Below are positions 39,955 to 45,823 of a DNA stretch of 64,000 bases, piece by piece. This DNA comes from an uncultured Pelagibacteraceae bacterium (lineage in GTDB: Bacteria; Pseudomonadota; Alphaproteobacteria; Pelagibacterales; Pelagibacteraceae), in assembly GCA_902631265.1 (NCBI GenBank), contig CACOXX010000001.1, positions 38,458-102,457 of the forward strand. The letters are read 5' to 3'. The notes under the pieces are model-generated. The model worked only from the letters and a program-made list of their open reading frames with translations. It ran no database searches and was not told the DNA's origin. Within the stretch, counting starts at the first letter, position 1. Each line of letters starts with the position of its first letter. The position numbers and the translations under genes are program-made.

Positions 39955-40161
39955 ATGAAAAAATTAGCGATAATTTTATCGTTTGTACTATTCACAAGTT
40001 CAGCATTTGCAGGTTCTTGCCCAATGATGGCAAAAGGTGTTGATGCAAAAATTGCTGAAGCTCAAAAACTAAGAGACGCTGGTATGAAAGCTCACGACAG
40101 TGGTGACCATGCTAAGTCAGAAGAATTACTTGGTAAAGCATTAGGAATGTTTAAAGGATAA
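39955..40161 (+). CDS. Small exported protein, 68 aa
   Basis: The protein has a clear signal peptide (MKKLAIILSFVLFTSSAFA) and a mature part of about 49 residues. This starts GSCPMMAKGVDAKI and continues as one predicted amphipathic helix pair, rich in alanine, lysine and histidine (HDSGDHAKSEELLGKALGMF). Part of it looks like a single TPR-type helical hairpin. A good AAAGGA ribosome site lies upstream. No known function. The first GC-rich repeat core lies 17 bases beyond its stop. Confidence 0.75.
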   Translation: MKKLAIILSFVLFTSSAFAGSCPMMAKGVDAKIAEAQKLRDAGMKAHDSGDHAKSEELLGKALGMFKG

Positions 40162-40178
40162 ATTACTATATGGGGTTT

Positions 40179-40205
40179 GGGGCACCTGGCAACAGAACGC
40201 CCCTT
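40179..40205. repeat. GC-rich 27-base core repeat, copy 1
   Basis: Begins GGGGCACCTGG and ends GAACGCCCCTT. The outer five bases GGGGC can pair with GCCCC, and CTG can pair with CAG around GCAA inside. Identical (apart from the first base of copy 2) to copies at 41031-41057 and 42227-42253. Here the flanking 41 bases upstream do not match the other copies. Confidence 0.85.
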
Positions 40206-40259
40206 AGCAGATTCGAATTTCACACACTACGCAACACTTTTAGAAAAAAAAATAATAAT

Positions 40260-40279
40260 GGGCGTCCTCTGGGCGTCAT
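40260..40279. repeat. Tandem heptamer pair A (11-base period)
   Basis: GGGCGTC, four bases, GGGCGTC, then AT. The two heptamers start 11 bases apart. It is 54 bases after core copy 1 and lies just before the 3' end of the GLGG-repeat gene. Related pairs B, C and D share the 7-4-7-AT layout. Confidence 0.75.
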
Positions 40280-40310
40280 AAAAAAAGAGATTTTTGTGAT
40301 GAGATAAAAT

Positions 40311-40643
40311 TTATCTTTTTTTGCAAGCTTTACATCTACAAGCTTTTGGGCAATCGCCAGCAAATCCATTTAATGTTTTATAACAAGGACCACCTAGACC
40401 AGAGTATGCTGGACCACCCAAACCATCATAACATGGTCCACCCAAACCATCATATGCAGGACCACCTAAGCCGTCATATGCTGGACCACCTAAACCATCA
40501 TAACATGGTCCACCCAAACCATCATATGCCGCTCCCCCCAAACCTGTATAGCAAAATCCTCCTGGATAATCTCCAGTTCCTTTTGGGTACAAATTTGTAT
40601 TAAATAAAAAACTTAGGACTAAAAATAAAAAAATTTTTTTCAT
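40311..40643 (-). CDS. Exported GLGG octapeptide-repeat protein
   Basis: A 110-residue protein with a signal peptide (MKKIFLFLVLSFLFNTNLYP). From about residue 34 to 89 it consists of seven octapeptides of the form GLGGPxYD, where x alternates between alanine and cysteine in the order A, C, A, A, C, A, C. It ends in a cysteine- and lysine-rich tail (CPKACRCKACKKR). The composition (Gly, Tyr, Cys) suggests a disulfide-linked extended or surface structure; this is inference. Its ATG overlaps the stop of the upstream 92-aa gene. It lies between heptamer pairs A and B. Confidence 0.75.
   Translation of the reverse strand: MKKIFLFLVLSFLFNTNLYPKGTGDYPGGFCYTGLGGAAYDGLGGPCYDGLGGPAYDGLGGPAYDGLGGPCYDGLGGPAYSGLGGPCYKTLNGFAGDCPKACRCKACKKR
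40377..40544 (-). repeat. Seven tandem 24-base units encoding GLGGPxYD
   Basis: The coding DNA for the octapeptides is a direct tandem repeat of 24-base units with a few third-position changes and an Ala/Cys switch. The low divergence suggests recent expansion or homogenisation, and unit number may vary between strains. Confidence 0.85.
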
Positions 40644-40918
40644 TTTTTTTTAAAGTTCAATTCTGCTCCTTCAAGATAATAACATCTCCATCCAAAATTC
40701 AATGCTTTTATTCTATCGTTTTTTGATAACCATATCCTTGGATATTCTCCTTTGTAATCTTTAATAACTTTATCTACTTTCCAACCATTATATACATATC
40801 TATATAAATCATTCTCATCCGAACATTCTACCCACGCAGGATCTTCTGGTGCAAAAACTCCAATCAGAGTAATTAAAGAAATAATTGATAAGATAAAATA
40901 TTTAAAAACTCTTTTCAT
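40640..40918 (-). CDS. Small exported protein (92 aa)
   Basis: Begins MKRVFKYFILSIISLITLIGVFA, a signal peptide or membrane anchor. A compact polar domain of about 65 residues follows with two cysteines (VECSDENDLYRY and GWRCYYLEG) and many tyrosines and tryptophans. It overlaps the GLGG-repeat gene by four bases (ATGA), so the two are likely co-expressed. I recognise no family. The pair forms the first cargo between heptamer pairs A and B. Confidence 0.65.
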   Translation of the reverse strand: MKRVFKYFILSIISLITLIGVFAPEDPAWVECSDENDLYRYVYNGWKVDKVIKDYKGEYPRIWLSKNDRIKALNFGWRCYYLEGAELNFKKK

Positions 40919-40952
40919 ATCTATATTTTAATTCTTATTTATGACTTTCTCT

Positions 40953-40972
40953 TGGCGTCCTAGTGGCGTTAT
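40953..40972. repeat. Tandem heptamer pair B (11-base period)
   Basis: TGGCGTC, four bases, TGGCGTT, then AT. Closest in sequence to pair A, which lies at the other end of the same cargo. It is followed after 17 bases by the 68-base repeat copy 1; pair D has the identical spacing to the second 68-base repeat. Confidence 0.7.
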
Positions 40973-40989
40973 TTCATTAATAAATACTA

Positions 40990-41057
40990 CTTTTCAATTC
41001 AAATTATTGCCTAATAATGGTACAAAGTTCAGGGCACCTGGCAACAGAACGCCCCTT
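40990..41057. repeat. 68-base repeat, copy 1 (contains core copy 2)
   Basis: Starts CTTTTCAATTCAAATTATT, then a four-base loop (GCCT), AATAATGGTACAAA, and finishes with the 27-base GC-rich core (41031-41057). ATTATT and AATAAT form a small hairpin around the loop. It matches 42186-42253 at 63 of 68 positions; three of the five changes are in the hairpin loop. Confidence 0.85.
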
Positions 41058-41074
41058 CACAATCTTTAAAAATT

Positions 41075-41110
41075 ATTCATTCTTATGATATAAGTAAGCA
41101 TTAAATGAAT
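41075..41110. repeat. Nested inverted repeat before heptamer pair C
   Basis: ATTCATT (41075-41081) is complementary to AATGAAT (41104-41110). Inside, CTTAT/ATAAG pair around GAT. It lies between core copy 2 and pair C. A+T-rich inverted repeats arise easily by chance, so only its position makes it notable. Confidence 0.35.
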
Positions 41111-41112
41111 TT

Positions 41113-41132
41113 GGTCGGCCATAGGTCGGCAT
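41113..41132. repeat. Tandem heptamer pair C (11-base period)
   Basis: GGTCGGC, four bases, GGTCGGC, then AT. It ends three bases before the endonuclease ATG and occupies the place of a ribosome-binding site, so it may influence translation or act as a protein-binding site. It is 55 bases after core copy 2, nearly the same spacing as pair A after core copy 1. Confidence 0.75.
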
Positions 41133-41135
41133 TAT

Positions 41136-42143
41136 ATGAAAATATTAAGCAAATCATTAGCTTGGCAAAAAAATTATGATTTAACAGGTAAAAAGTTTGG
41201 AAAGTTAAAAGTAATTAATTTTCTTTATTTCAAAAAACCTCACAAAAAATCTCCTAAAAGAAGAAGTCATTTTTTATGTAAATGCGATTGCGGAGGAAAA
41301 ATAATAGTAGATTCTAATCGCTTATCATCTGGCCACACTAAGTCTTGTGGTTGCATAGTCAAAAGAAAATATAAAATAGATGAAAAATACTTTGAAAAAA
41401 TAAATCGTGAAGATAAAGCTTATTTTTTTGGATTAATATTAACTGATGGATCTATTCAAACAAAAAAAGATATTAGAATCGTTTTATCTTTAGATAAAAA
41501 AGATAAAGAAATTTTGATGGCTTTCAAAAGATATTTGAAATCTGAAAAGCCCTTAGAATTTGTTAAAAGAAAAGAAAGATATTATGGGAGAGTTAAAATT
41601 GCAGCAAGTGAGGTATATAGAGTAACAATAAGTGTAAGAAAAATGGTTTATGATATTGTAAAGTTGGGCTTAAAAGATCGAAAAACAAAGAACGTTATCT
41701 ATCCAAATAATAAAATAATACCCCATAAATTAATGAGGCACTTTATAAGAGGCGTATATGATGGAGATGGAACTGCTCACAAAGGAGTTTATAACGGATC
41801 AACAACAAGAACTTTGCAGTTCACTTCAGGATCGATAAATTTTTTAAGAGGTTTTCAAAATTATCTTAAGAAATTTAAAATAAAAAATACAAAGATAACA
41901 TATTATTCACGAAAAATACCCGCTACAGGATCTATAAGCAAATATGCAACTTTGCAGATAAATCCAGCTATAAAAAAAAAATTAGGTAATAAACAATCTA
42001 AAAAATCTGGTAGATTTATTTCAAGGCCAAAAAAAGAAACTGCTTTAAATCAAAAAAATTTTGTTAATTTGATTTATAAGAATTGTAACAAAGATCTATA
42101 TCTTAAAAGAAAACGTAAAATATTAGAAAACTTGATATCCTAA
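41136..42143 (+). CDS. Zinc-finger/LAGLIDADG-type homing endonuclease-like protein
   Basis: A 335-residue basic protein. Residues ~9-70 form an AP2-like/zinc DNA-recognition module beginning DLTGKKFGKLKVINF, with cysteines in FLCKCDCGGK and SCGCIVKRK. Residues ~95-300 carry two LAGLIDADG-like helices, AYFFGLILTDGSI and HFIRGVYDGDGTA, each with the catalytic acidic residue, as in a monomeric two-repeat nuclease. Upstream there is no Shine-Dalgarno sequence; heptamer pair C occupies that position. It is bracketed by pairs C and D and by two 68-base repeats. A mobile DNA endonuclease is likely; its target is unknown. Confidence 0.8.
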   Translation: MKILSKSLAWQKNYDLTGKKFGKLKVINFLYFKKPHKKSPKRRSHFLCKCDCGGKIIVDSNRLSSGHTKSCGCIVKRKYKIDEKYFEKINREDKAYFFGLILTDGSIQTKKDIRIVLSLDKKDKEILMAFKRYLKSEKPLEFVKRKERYYGRVKIAASEVYRVTISVRKMVYDIVKLGLKDRKTKNVIYPNNKIIPHKLMRHFIRGVYDGDGTAHKGVYNGSTTRTLQFTSGSINFLRGFQNYLKKFKIKNTKITYYSRKIPATGSISKYATLQINPAIKKKLGNKQSKKSGRFISRPKKETALNQKNFVNLIYKNCNKDLYLKRKRKILENLIS

Positions 42144-42148
42144 TAATC

Positions 42149-42168
42149 GGTCGGCATATGATCGGCAT
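42149..42168. repeat. Tandem heptamer pair D (11-base period)
   Basis: GGTCGGC, four bases, GATCGGC, then AT, starting five bases after the endonuclease stop. Its sequence matches pair C rather than A or B. An eight-base inverted repeat, ATTCGTGA/TCACGAAT (42178-42185 and 42204-42211), follows downstream. Confidence 0.75.
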
Positions 42169-42185
42169 TTTCTTCAAATTCGTGA

Positions 42186-42253
42186 CTTTTCAATTCAAAT
42201 TATTCACGAATAATGGTACAAAATTCGGGGCACCTGGCAACAGAACGCCCCTT
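42186..42253. repeat. 68-base repeat, copy 2 (contains core copy 3)
   Basis: Same layout as 40990-41057, with hairpin loop CACG instead of GCCT and the GC-rich core at 42227-42253. It begins 17 bases after pair D. The stop codon of the small basic gene on minus lies three bases beyond the core. Confidence 0.85.
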
Positions 42254-42256
42254 CCG

Positions 42257-42370
42257 TTATTTGTTTTTCTTTTTTTCTTTTTTAAGTTTTCTTTTTTCCT
42301 TAAGAGATAATTTAGGTTTTTTCATAACACTAGAGTCTTTAAATGACTTTCCGCTATACCTTTTAGACAT
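42257..42370 (-). CDS. Small basic protein, 37 aa
   Basis: The frame reads MSKRYSGKSFKDSSVMKKPK and then a run of lysine, arginine, leucine and glutamate. Nearly half of the residues are lysine or arginine, pointing to RNA, ribosome or DNA binding (inference). The ATG lies eight bases beyond the 3' end of the following minus gene, so it could be transcribed with it. Its 3' end touches repeat core copy 3. No family recognised. Confidence 0.5.
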   Translation of the reverse strand: MSKRYSGKSFKDSSVMKKPKLSLKEKRKLKKEKKKNK

Positions 42371-42378
42371 GCAAAAAA

Positions 42379-43647
42379 CTAAAAATTTATATAATAACTA
42401 TTAACGACCGTAATAACATAATACGTTAGATAAAACATATATAAAAATATCATATATTTCTTTGAGAAAAAATCTTTATTGATTCTAAAATTAAAAATTG
42501 AGAAAATCAAAACTAATACAAGTGGATCATAGTATTTATGATAAACAGAAAATTGAGGAACCATTAATATTAGTATCAGAAAAATTAAGCTATTTTTTTT
42601 TAAGTCAATTTCAATGAACTTTAAAGAAATAAATATGATAATTGGAATTAAAATTAAAAATAAAACATTGTTTAAAAATAAAAAATTTGACAGGTGCAAA
42701 AAAATTCCTCCGCCGGTAAAATTAATGTCATAATTGAAATTTAGAATCGAAAAAGTTGATATTAAAAATGTAATAAAAAATATATTTAAATTAATTTTAT
42801 TTAAAGGGTTAGAAACAAAAAAATTTTTATAGTATAAGATTGGTATTAAATGAAATATTATTATAGACAATATAATTGGAAGTTTGCTAAAATAATTTAA
42901 ATCTAACTTATCTCCTCCTACCCCACTGCTTAAAAAGAAAATTTCTAAAAAAAACAAATAATAGAAAGCTGGAAAAGCTAATAAACAATTAAGTATAATT
43001 ATATTGAAAATTTTCGTTTTATTTTCAAGTTTTAAATAAGAATAAATAAAAAAAAAAATTACGAAAATGGCAAAGCTTGGTCTTATATATGCTGACAATG
43101 ATAGAAAAAAAATATTTAAATATAAAAACGATATTTTATCAATATTTTCATTAAATTTTAAAAAATAATATAAAGATATATTGAAAAACAGAAGCCCAAG
43201 CATTGCACTTTCTGGCCATATTGCGTTAGATCTAAATGATGGAGAAAGGAATAATACACAACTTAATAAAAAAAGAATTTTTTTGTCGATAAAAAGTTTT
43301 TTTGAAAAACAAATTTTCAAACATTTATAAAAAAATATTTGATTTAAAATAATTATATTTAAAAGAACAAACCTTACAATTTCAGCGTCTAAAAATATTT
43401 TTTTTAAACTATATATTACTAATATAAATACTGGTGAAATTCTTGTCGGTGACTTTATTTCATCGTAATTAAAAAAAGTATATTGGAAGTCTCTTTCAAA
43501 CAACTCAACCTGCTTTAAGGCGTGGTTAAAATCAAATTTTGGGCCTAGGGTTGTGTTTTCTCCTAAGAAGAATCCCAAAATAAGACTAAAATAAAGTAAA
43601 ATAAAAGTTGAGATATGATAATTTTTTTTTATAAATTCAGTGTTCAT
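42379..43647 (-). CDS. Multi-pass membrane protein, possible GT-C glycosyltransferase
   Basis: A protein of about 422 residues (start chosen at MNTEFIKKNYHIS, 43647). An upstream ATG at 43707 would overlap the divergent FkbM gene. At least nine hydrophobic segments are visible. The first periplasmic loop has several charged residues (FDFNHALKQVELFERDF), as in mannosyltransferase/oligosaccharyl-transferase-like GT-C proteins. Conserved catalytic residues cannot be assigned with confidence. Together with the adjacent FkbM methyltransferase it suggests a surface-polysaccharide islet, and it is even richer in A+T than its surroundings. Confidence 0.6.
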   Translation of the reverse strand: MNTEFIKKNYHISTFILLYFSLILGFFLGENTTLGPKFDFNHALKQVELFERDFQYTFFNYDEIKSPTRISPVFILVIYSLKKIFLDAEIVRFVLLNIIILNQIFFYKCLKICFSKKLFIDKKILFLLSCVLFLSPSFRSNAIWPESAMLGLLFFNISLYYFLKFNENIDKISFLYLNIFFLSLSAYIRPSFAIFVIFFFIYSYLKLENKTKIFNIIILNCLLAFPAFYYLFFLEIFFLSSGVGGDKLDLNYFSKLPIILSIIIFHLIPILYYKNFFVSNPLNKINLNIFFITFLISTFSILNFNYDINFTGGGIFLHLSNFLFLNNVLFLILIPIIIFISLKFIEIDLKKNSLIFLILILMVPQFSVYHKYYDPLVLVLIFSIFNFRINKDFFSKKYMIFLYMFYLTYYVITVVNSYYINF

Positions 43648-43686
43648 GGTCACTTGTAAATTAAAATAGAATACAATAATACAAAT

Positions 43687-44382
43687 ATGTTTCTTAAATA
43701 CTATCAAAAATTAGATGATGCTATATCATATCTATTTTCGTCTGTTTCAAACGAAAAGAAACTTTTAAAATCTTATTTTTCAAATAAAAAAATAACCTAC
43801 ATCGATATTGGAACTAACGAAGGGGGTTACTTAGATTTTTTATCTAATTTTATTAAGTTTAAAAAAGTTATTTGTTTTGAACCCATAAAACACCTTAGTG
43901 AAAAGCTATCGACAAAATACTCAAAATTAAATTTAAATAATTTTAACCTTGCAGTCTCAAACAAGAATCAAACTAAATTTTTTTACCAATACGATATATC
44001 CTCTCAATCTAGTTTTTATAAACAAAATGATTTGTTTAAATCATTAAAAAATTTAAAAAAAAAATTTAAAGTTAAAGCAATTAAGTTTGATAGTTTTTTT
44101 GGAAAAAAAGAAAAAATTGATTTTTGTAAAATTGATGTACAGGGTGAAGAAATGAATGTTTTAAAAGGTATGGTGAATCATTTAAAAACAAAAAAAATTG
44201 ACTTAATAAAAATTGAGCTTTCATTCCTTGAAAGATATGAAAAAGTTAAACCAAATTTTTATGATATTCTGGTTTTTTTAAATAAATTTAACTATCATCT
44301 TCTATCGATATCAAAAATTAAATACAAAGATGAAAAATTGCTTTTAATGGATGCTTTTTTTAGTCCTGGTAAAAAAAATTAA
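43687..44382 (+). CDS. FkbM family methyltransferase
   Basis: A 231-residue SAM-dependent methyltransferase. The SAM motif I is TYIDIGTNEGGYLDFL, followed by the acidic end of strand two in VICFEPI. The FkbM signature DFCKIDVQGEEMNVLKGM is clear. Family members O-methylate sugars or other small molecules, often in exopolysaccharide or glycan modification. It is divergent from the membrane protein gene with 39 bases between the starts and converges on the flavoprotein gene. Confidence 0.85.
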   Translation: MFLKYYQKLDDAISYLFSSVSNEKKLLKSYFSNKKITYIDIGTNEGGYLDFLSNFIKFKKVICFEPIKHLSEKLSTKYSKLNLNNFNLAVSNKNQTKFFYQYDISSQSSFYKQNDLFKSLKNLKKKFKVKAIKFDSFFGKKEKIDFCKIDVQGEEMNVLKGMVNHLKTKKIDLIKIELSFLERYEKVKPNFYDILVFLNKFNYHLLSISKIKYKDEKLLLMDAFFSPGKKN

Positions 44383-44386
44383 TTTT

Positions 44387-45358
44387 TTACTTAACTATTT
44401 TTTTATAAAGGTCTTTTGCGCTCAGCCATCCATTTTCTAATCTCGGGCCACCAAACCAATCACCACAAAGCCCAAGACCTATTTTTTTATCCCAGTAACT
44501 TTGTATATTTAAAGGTTTCGAGTTTGAAGAATATTTCCAACCATGTATATGGGTAAAGTATATTTTTTTGATTTTAGTTTTTGTTAGTTTTTTAAACTTG
44601 CTAATCAAAACATTAGTATAAAATTTTTTTTTGTTTCTATAATTATCAGTGTGTTTTTTTCCATACTCAAAGGTACTTTGAAGCACCCATAAATCTTTAT
44701 TGAATTTAAATCTTTTTTTTGAGTTTTCTTTAGAAACCCAACCTAAAACTTTATCATTAGTAAAAAAACTACTTGCTTTATTTCCTGTTTTATTTGTCAT
44801 CAGTAAAACTGTTAGACTTGAATTCATTACAACTTTATTCTTAAAAAGTTTTGTTATGACAAATTTAGATGTAAGTTTTTTTGCTTGAGGAAAAGGGGCA
44901 GTAATAATTAAGTTTTTTGAGTAAATATACTTATTATCTCTAAATTTAAGATACCAATAATCTTTTTGTCTTTTTATCTCAGATAGTTCTGACTGAAAAT
45001 TACAGTCAATATTTTTAAGTAAGAATTTGCTTATATCGTTATTACCTTTAACACCAATTAATTTAACATGTTTTTTATCTTTTTTTATCCTTTCGTTTAA
45101 AAATTCATGATTACCTTTCCAATGTTTAAGAACCTTTTTTTTAATAAGTTTTTTGGTAAAAGATTTAAATTCCTTTGATCTTGGAGATAAATATTGAAGA
45201 CCATGGTCAAAGCCTATTTTGCCTTTATATCGCTTAAAAGAACTTCTGCCACCAACACCTCTCGCTTTATCGTAAACATTGATTGAATATTTTTTTTTTA
45301 AATAGTAAGCAATTGTCGATCCAGAGATACCAGATCCTATTATACAAAAATCTAACAT
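44387..45358 (-). CDS. FAD-dependent amine-oxidase/renalase-like flavoprotein
   Basis: A 323-residue protein with an N-terminal FAD motif CIIGSGISGSTIAYYL, then KARGVGGRSSFKRY and DHGLQYLSPRS, the hallmark of the renalase-like NAD(P)/FAD oxidoreductases. The C-terminus KIGLGLCGDWFGGPRLENGWLSAKDL closes the FAD site. The substrate is unknown. It abuts msrB by a one-base overlap (TAATG), which hints at a shared oxidative-stress or repair role. Confidence 0.78.
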   Translation of the reverse strand: MLDFCIIGSGISGSTIAYYLKKKYSINVYDKARGVGGRSSFKRYKGKIGFDHGLQYLSPRSKEFKSFTKKLIKKKVLKHWKGNHEFLNERIKKDKKHVKLIGVKGNNDISKFLLKNIDCNFQSELSEIKRQKDYWYLKFRDNKYIYSKNLIITAPFPQAKKLTSKFVITKLFKNKVVMNSSLTVLLMTNKTGNKASSFFTNDKVLGWVSKENSKKRFKFNKDLWVLQSTFEYGKKHTDNYRNKKKFYTNVLISKFKKLTKTKIKKIYFTHIHGWKYSSNSKPLNIQSYWDKKIGLGLCGDWFGGPRLENGWLSAKDLYKKIVK

Positions 45359-45819
45359 TATTGAGATGGTTTAAAAATTAAACATAAACCATTGTTACAA
45401 AATCTTTTACCAGTCTTACCCGGGCCATCTGCAAATACATGCCCATGGTGAGCTCCACAGTTTGCACAATGATATTCAATTCTTTTCATTCCAAAAGAAT
45501 AATCTATTTTTGTATTAAAAGCTCCAGGAACTGCTTCTGTAAAAGATGGCCAGCCAGTTCCACTGTCATATTTTGCAGTTGAGTCAAATAATAATGCTCC
45601 ACAGTTTGCACAATGGTAAGTGCCTTTTCTTTTTTCGTTTAGTAAAGAGCTAGTAAATGCTCTTTCTGTTCCTTGATTGAACATTATATCTTTTTGTTGA
45701 TTTGTAAGATTTTGATTTATAATTTTTTTTGTAGCAGCGTAGATTGTTTTTATTGGTAGACAAAAAAACAAGAGAGAATAACTCAAAATTTTGAGAATTT
45801 TTCGTCTTTTTAAAATCAT
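45358..45819 (-). CDS. msrB: Peptide-methionine (R)-S-oxide reductase, exported form
   Basis: Repairs oxidised methionine (R-sulfoxide). The zinc site cysteine pairs are in HCANCGALLFDS and YHCANCGAHHGHVF. The substrate region is YDSGTGWPSFTEA, and the catalytic cysteine lies in KRFCNNGLCLIF. The N-terminus (KRRKILKILSYSLLFFCLPIKTIYA) is a signal sequence with several basic residues, so it is probably periplasmic. The residues after the catalytic cysteine (NNGLCL) differ from the common INSASL. It is four bases downstream of xsc on the same strand and next to the flavoprotein gene. Confidence 0.9.
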   Translation of the reverse strand: MILKRRKILKILSYSLLFFCLPIKTIYAATKKIINQNLTNQQKDIMFNQGTERAFTSSLLNEKRKGTYHCANCGALLFDSTAKYDSGTGWPSFTEAVPGAFNTKIDYSFGMKRIEYHCANCGAHHGHVFADGPGKTGKRFCNNGLCLIFKPSQ

Positions 45820-45823
45820 TAAA

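Noticed and set aside
40179..40205. tRNA or SRP RNA relic in the 27-base core
   Set aside because: In one frame the core reads GNRTP like antisense tRNA T-arms, and its minus strand partly recalls the CTGTTxxCCAGGT part of SRP RNA. But neither T-arm pairing nor the GGAAGG/AGCAG apical part is present.
40346..40603. Plus-strand histidine-rich repeat frame
   Set aside because: It is the mirror of the GLGG-repeat gene. The minus frame has a signal peptide and an overlap with its partner gene.
40179..42253. CRISPR array
   Set aside because: Three cores are spaced by 0.85 to 1.2 kb, contain genes between them and have no cas genes; the tandem 24-base units are coding.
42213..42404. Plus-strand open frame starting MVQNSGHLATERP
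   Set aside because: It starts inside the 68-base repeat and continues antisense to the 37-aa basic gene as a run of Phe/Leu codons. The frame ends differently after each core copy, so it looks like a by-product of the repeat.
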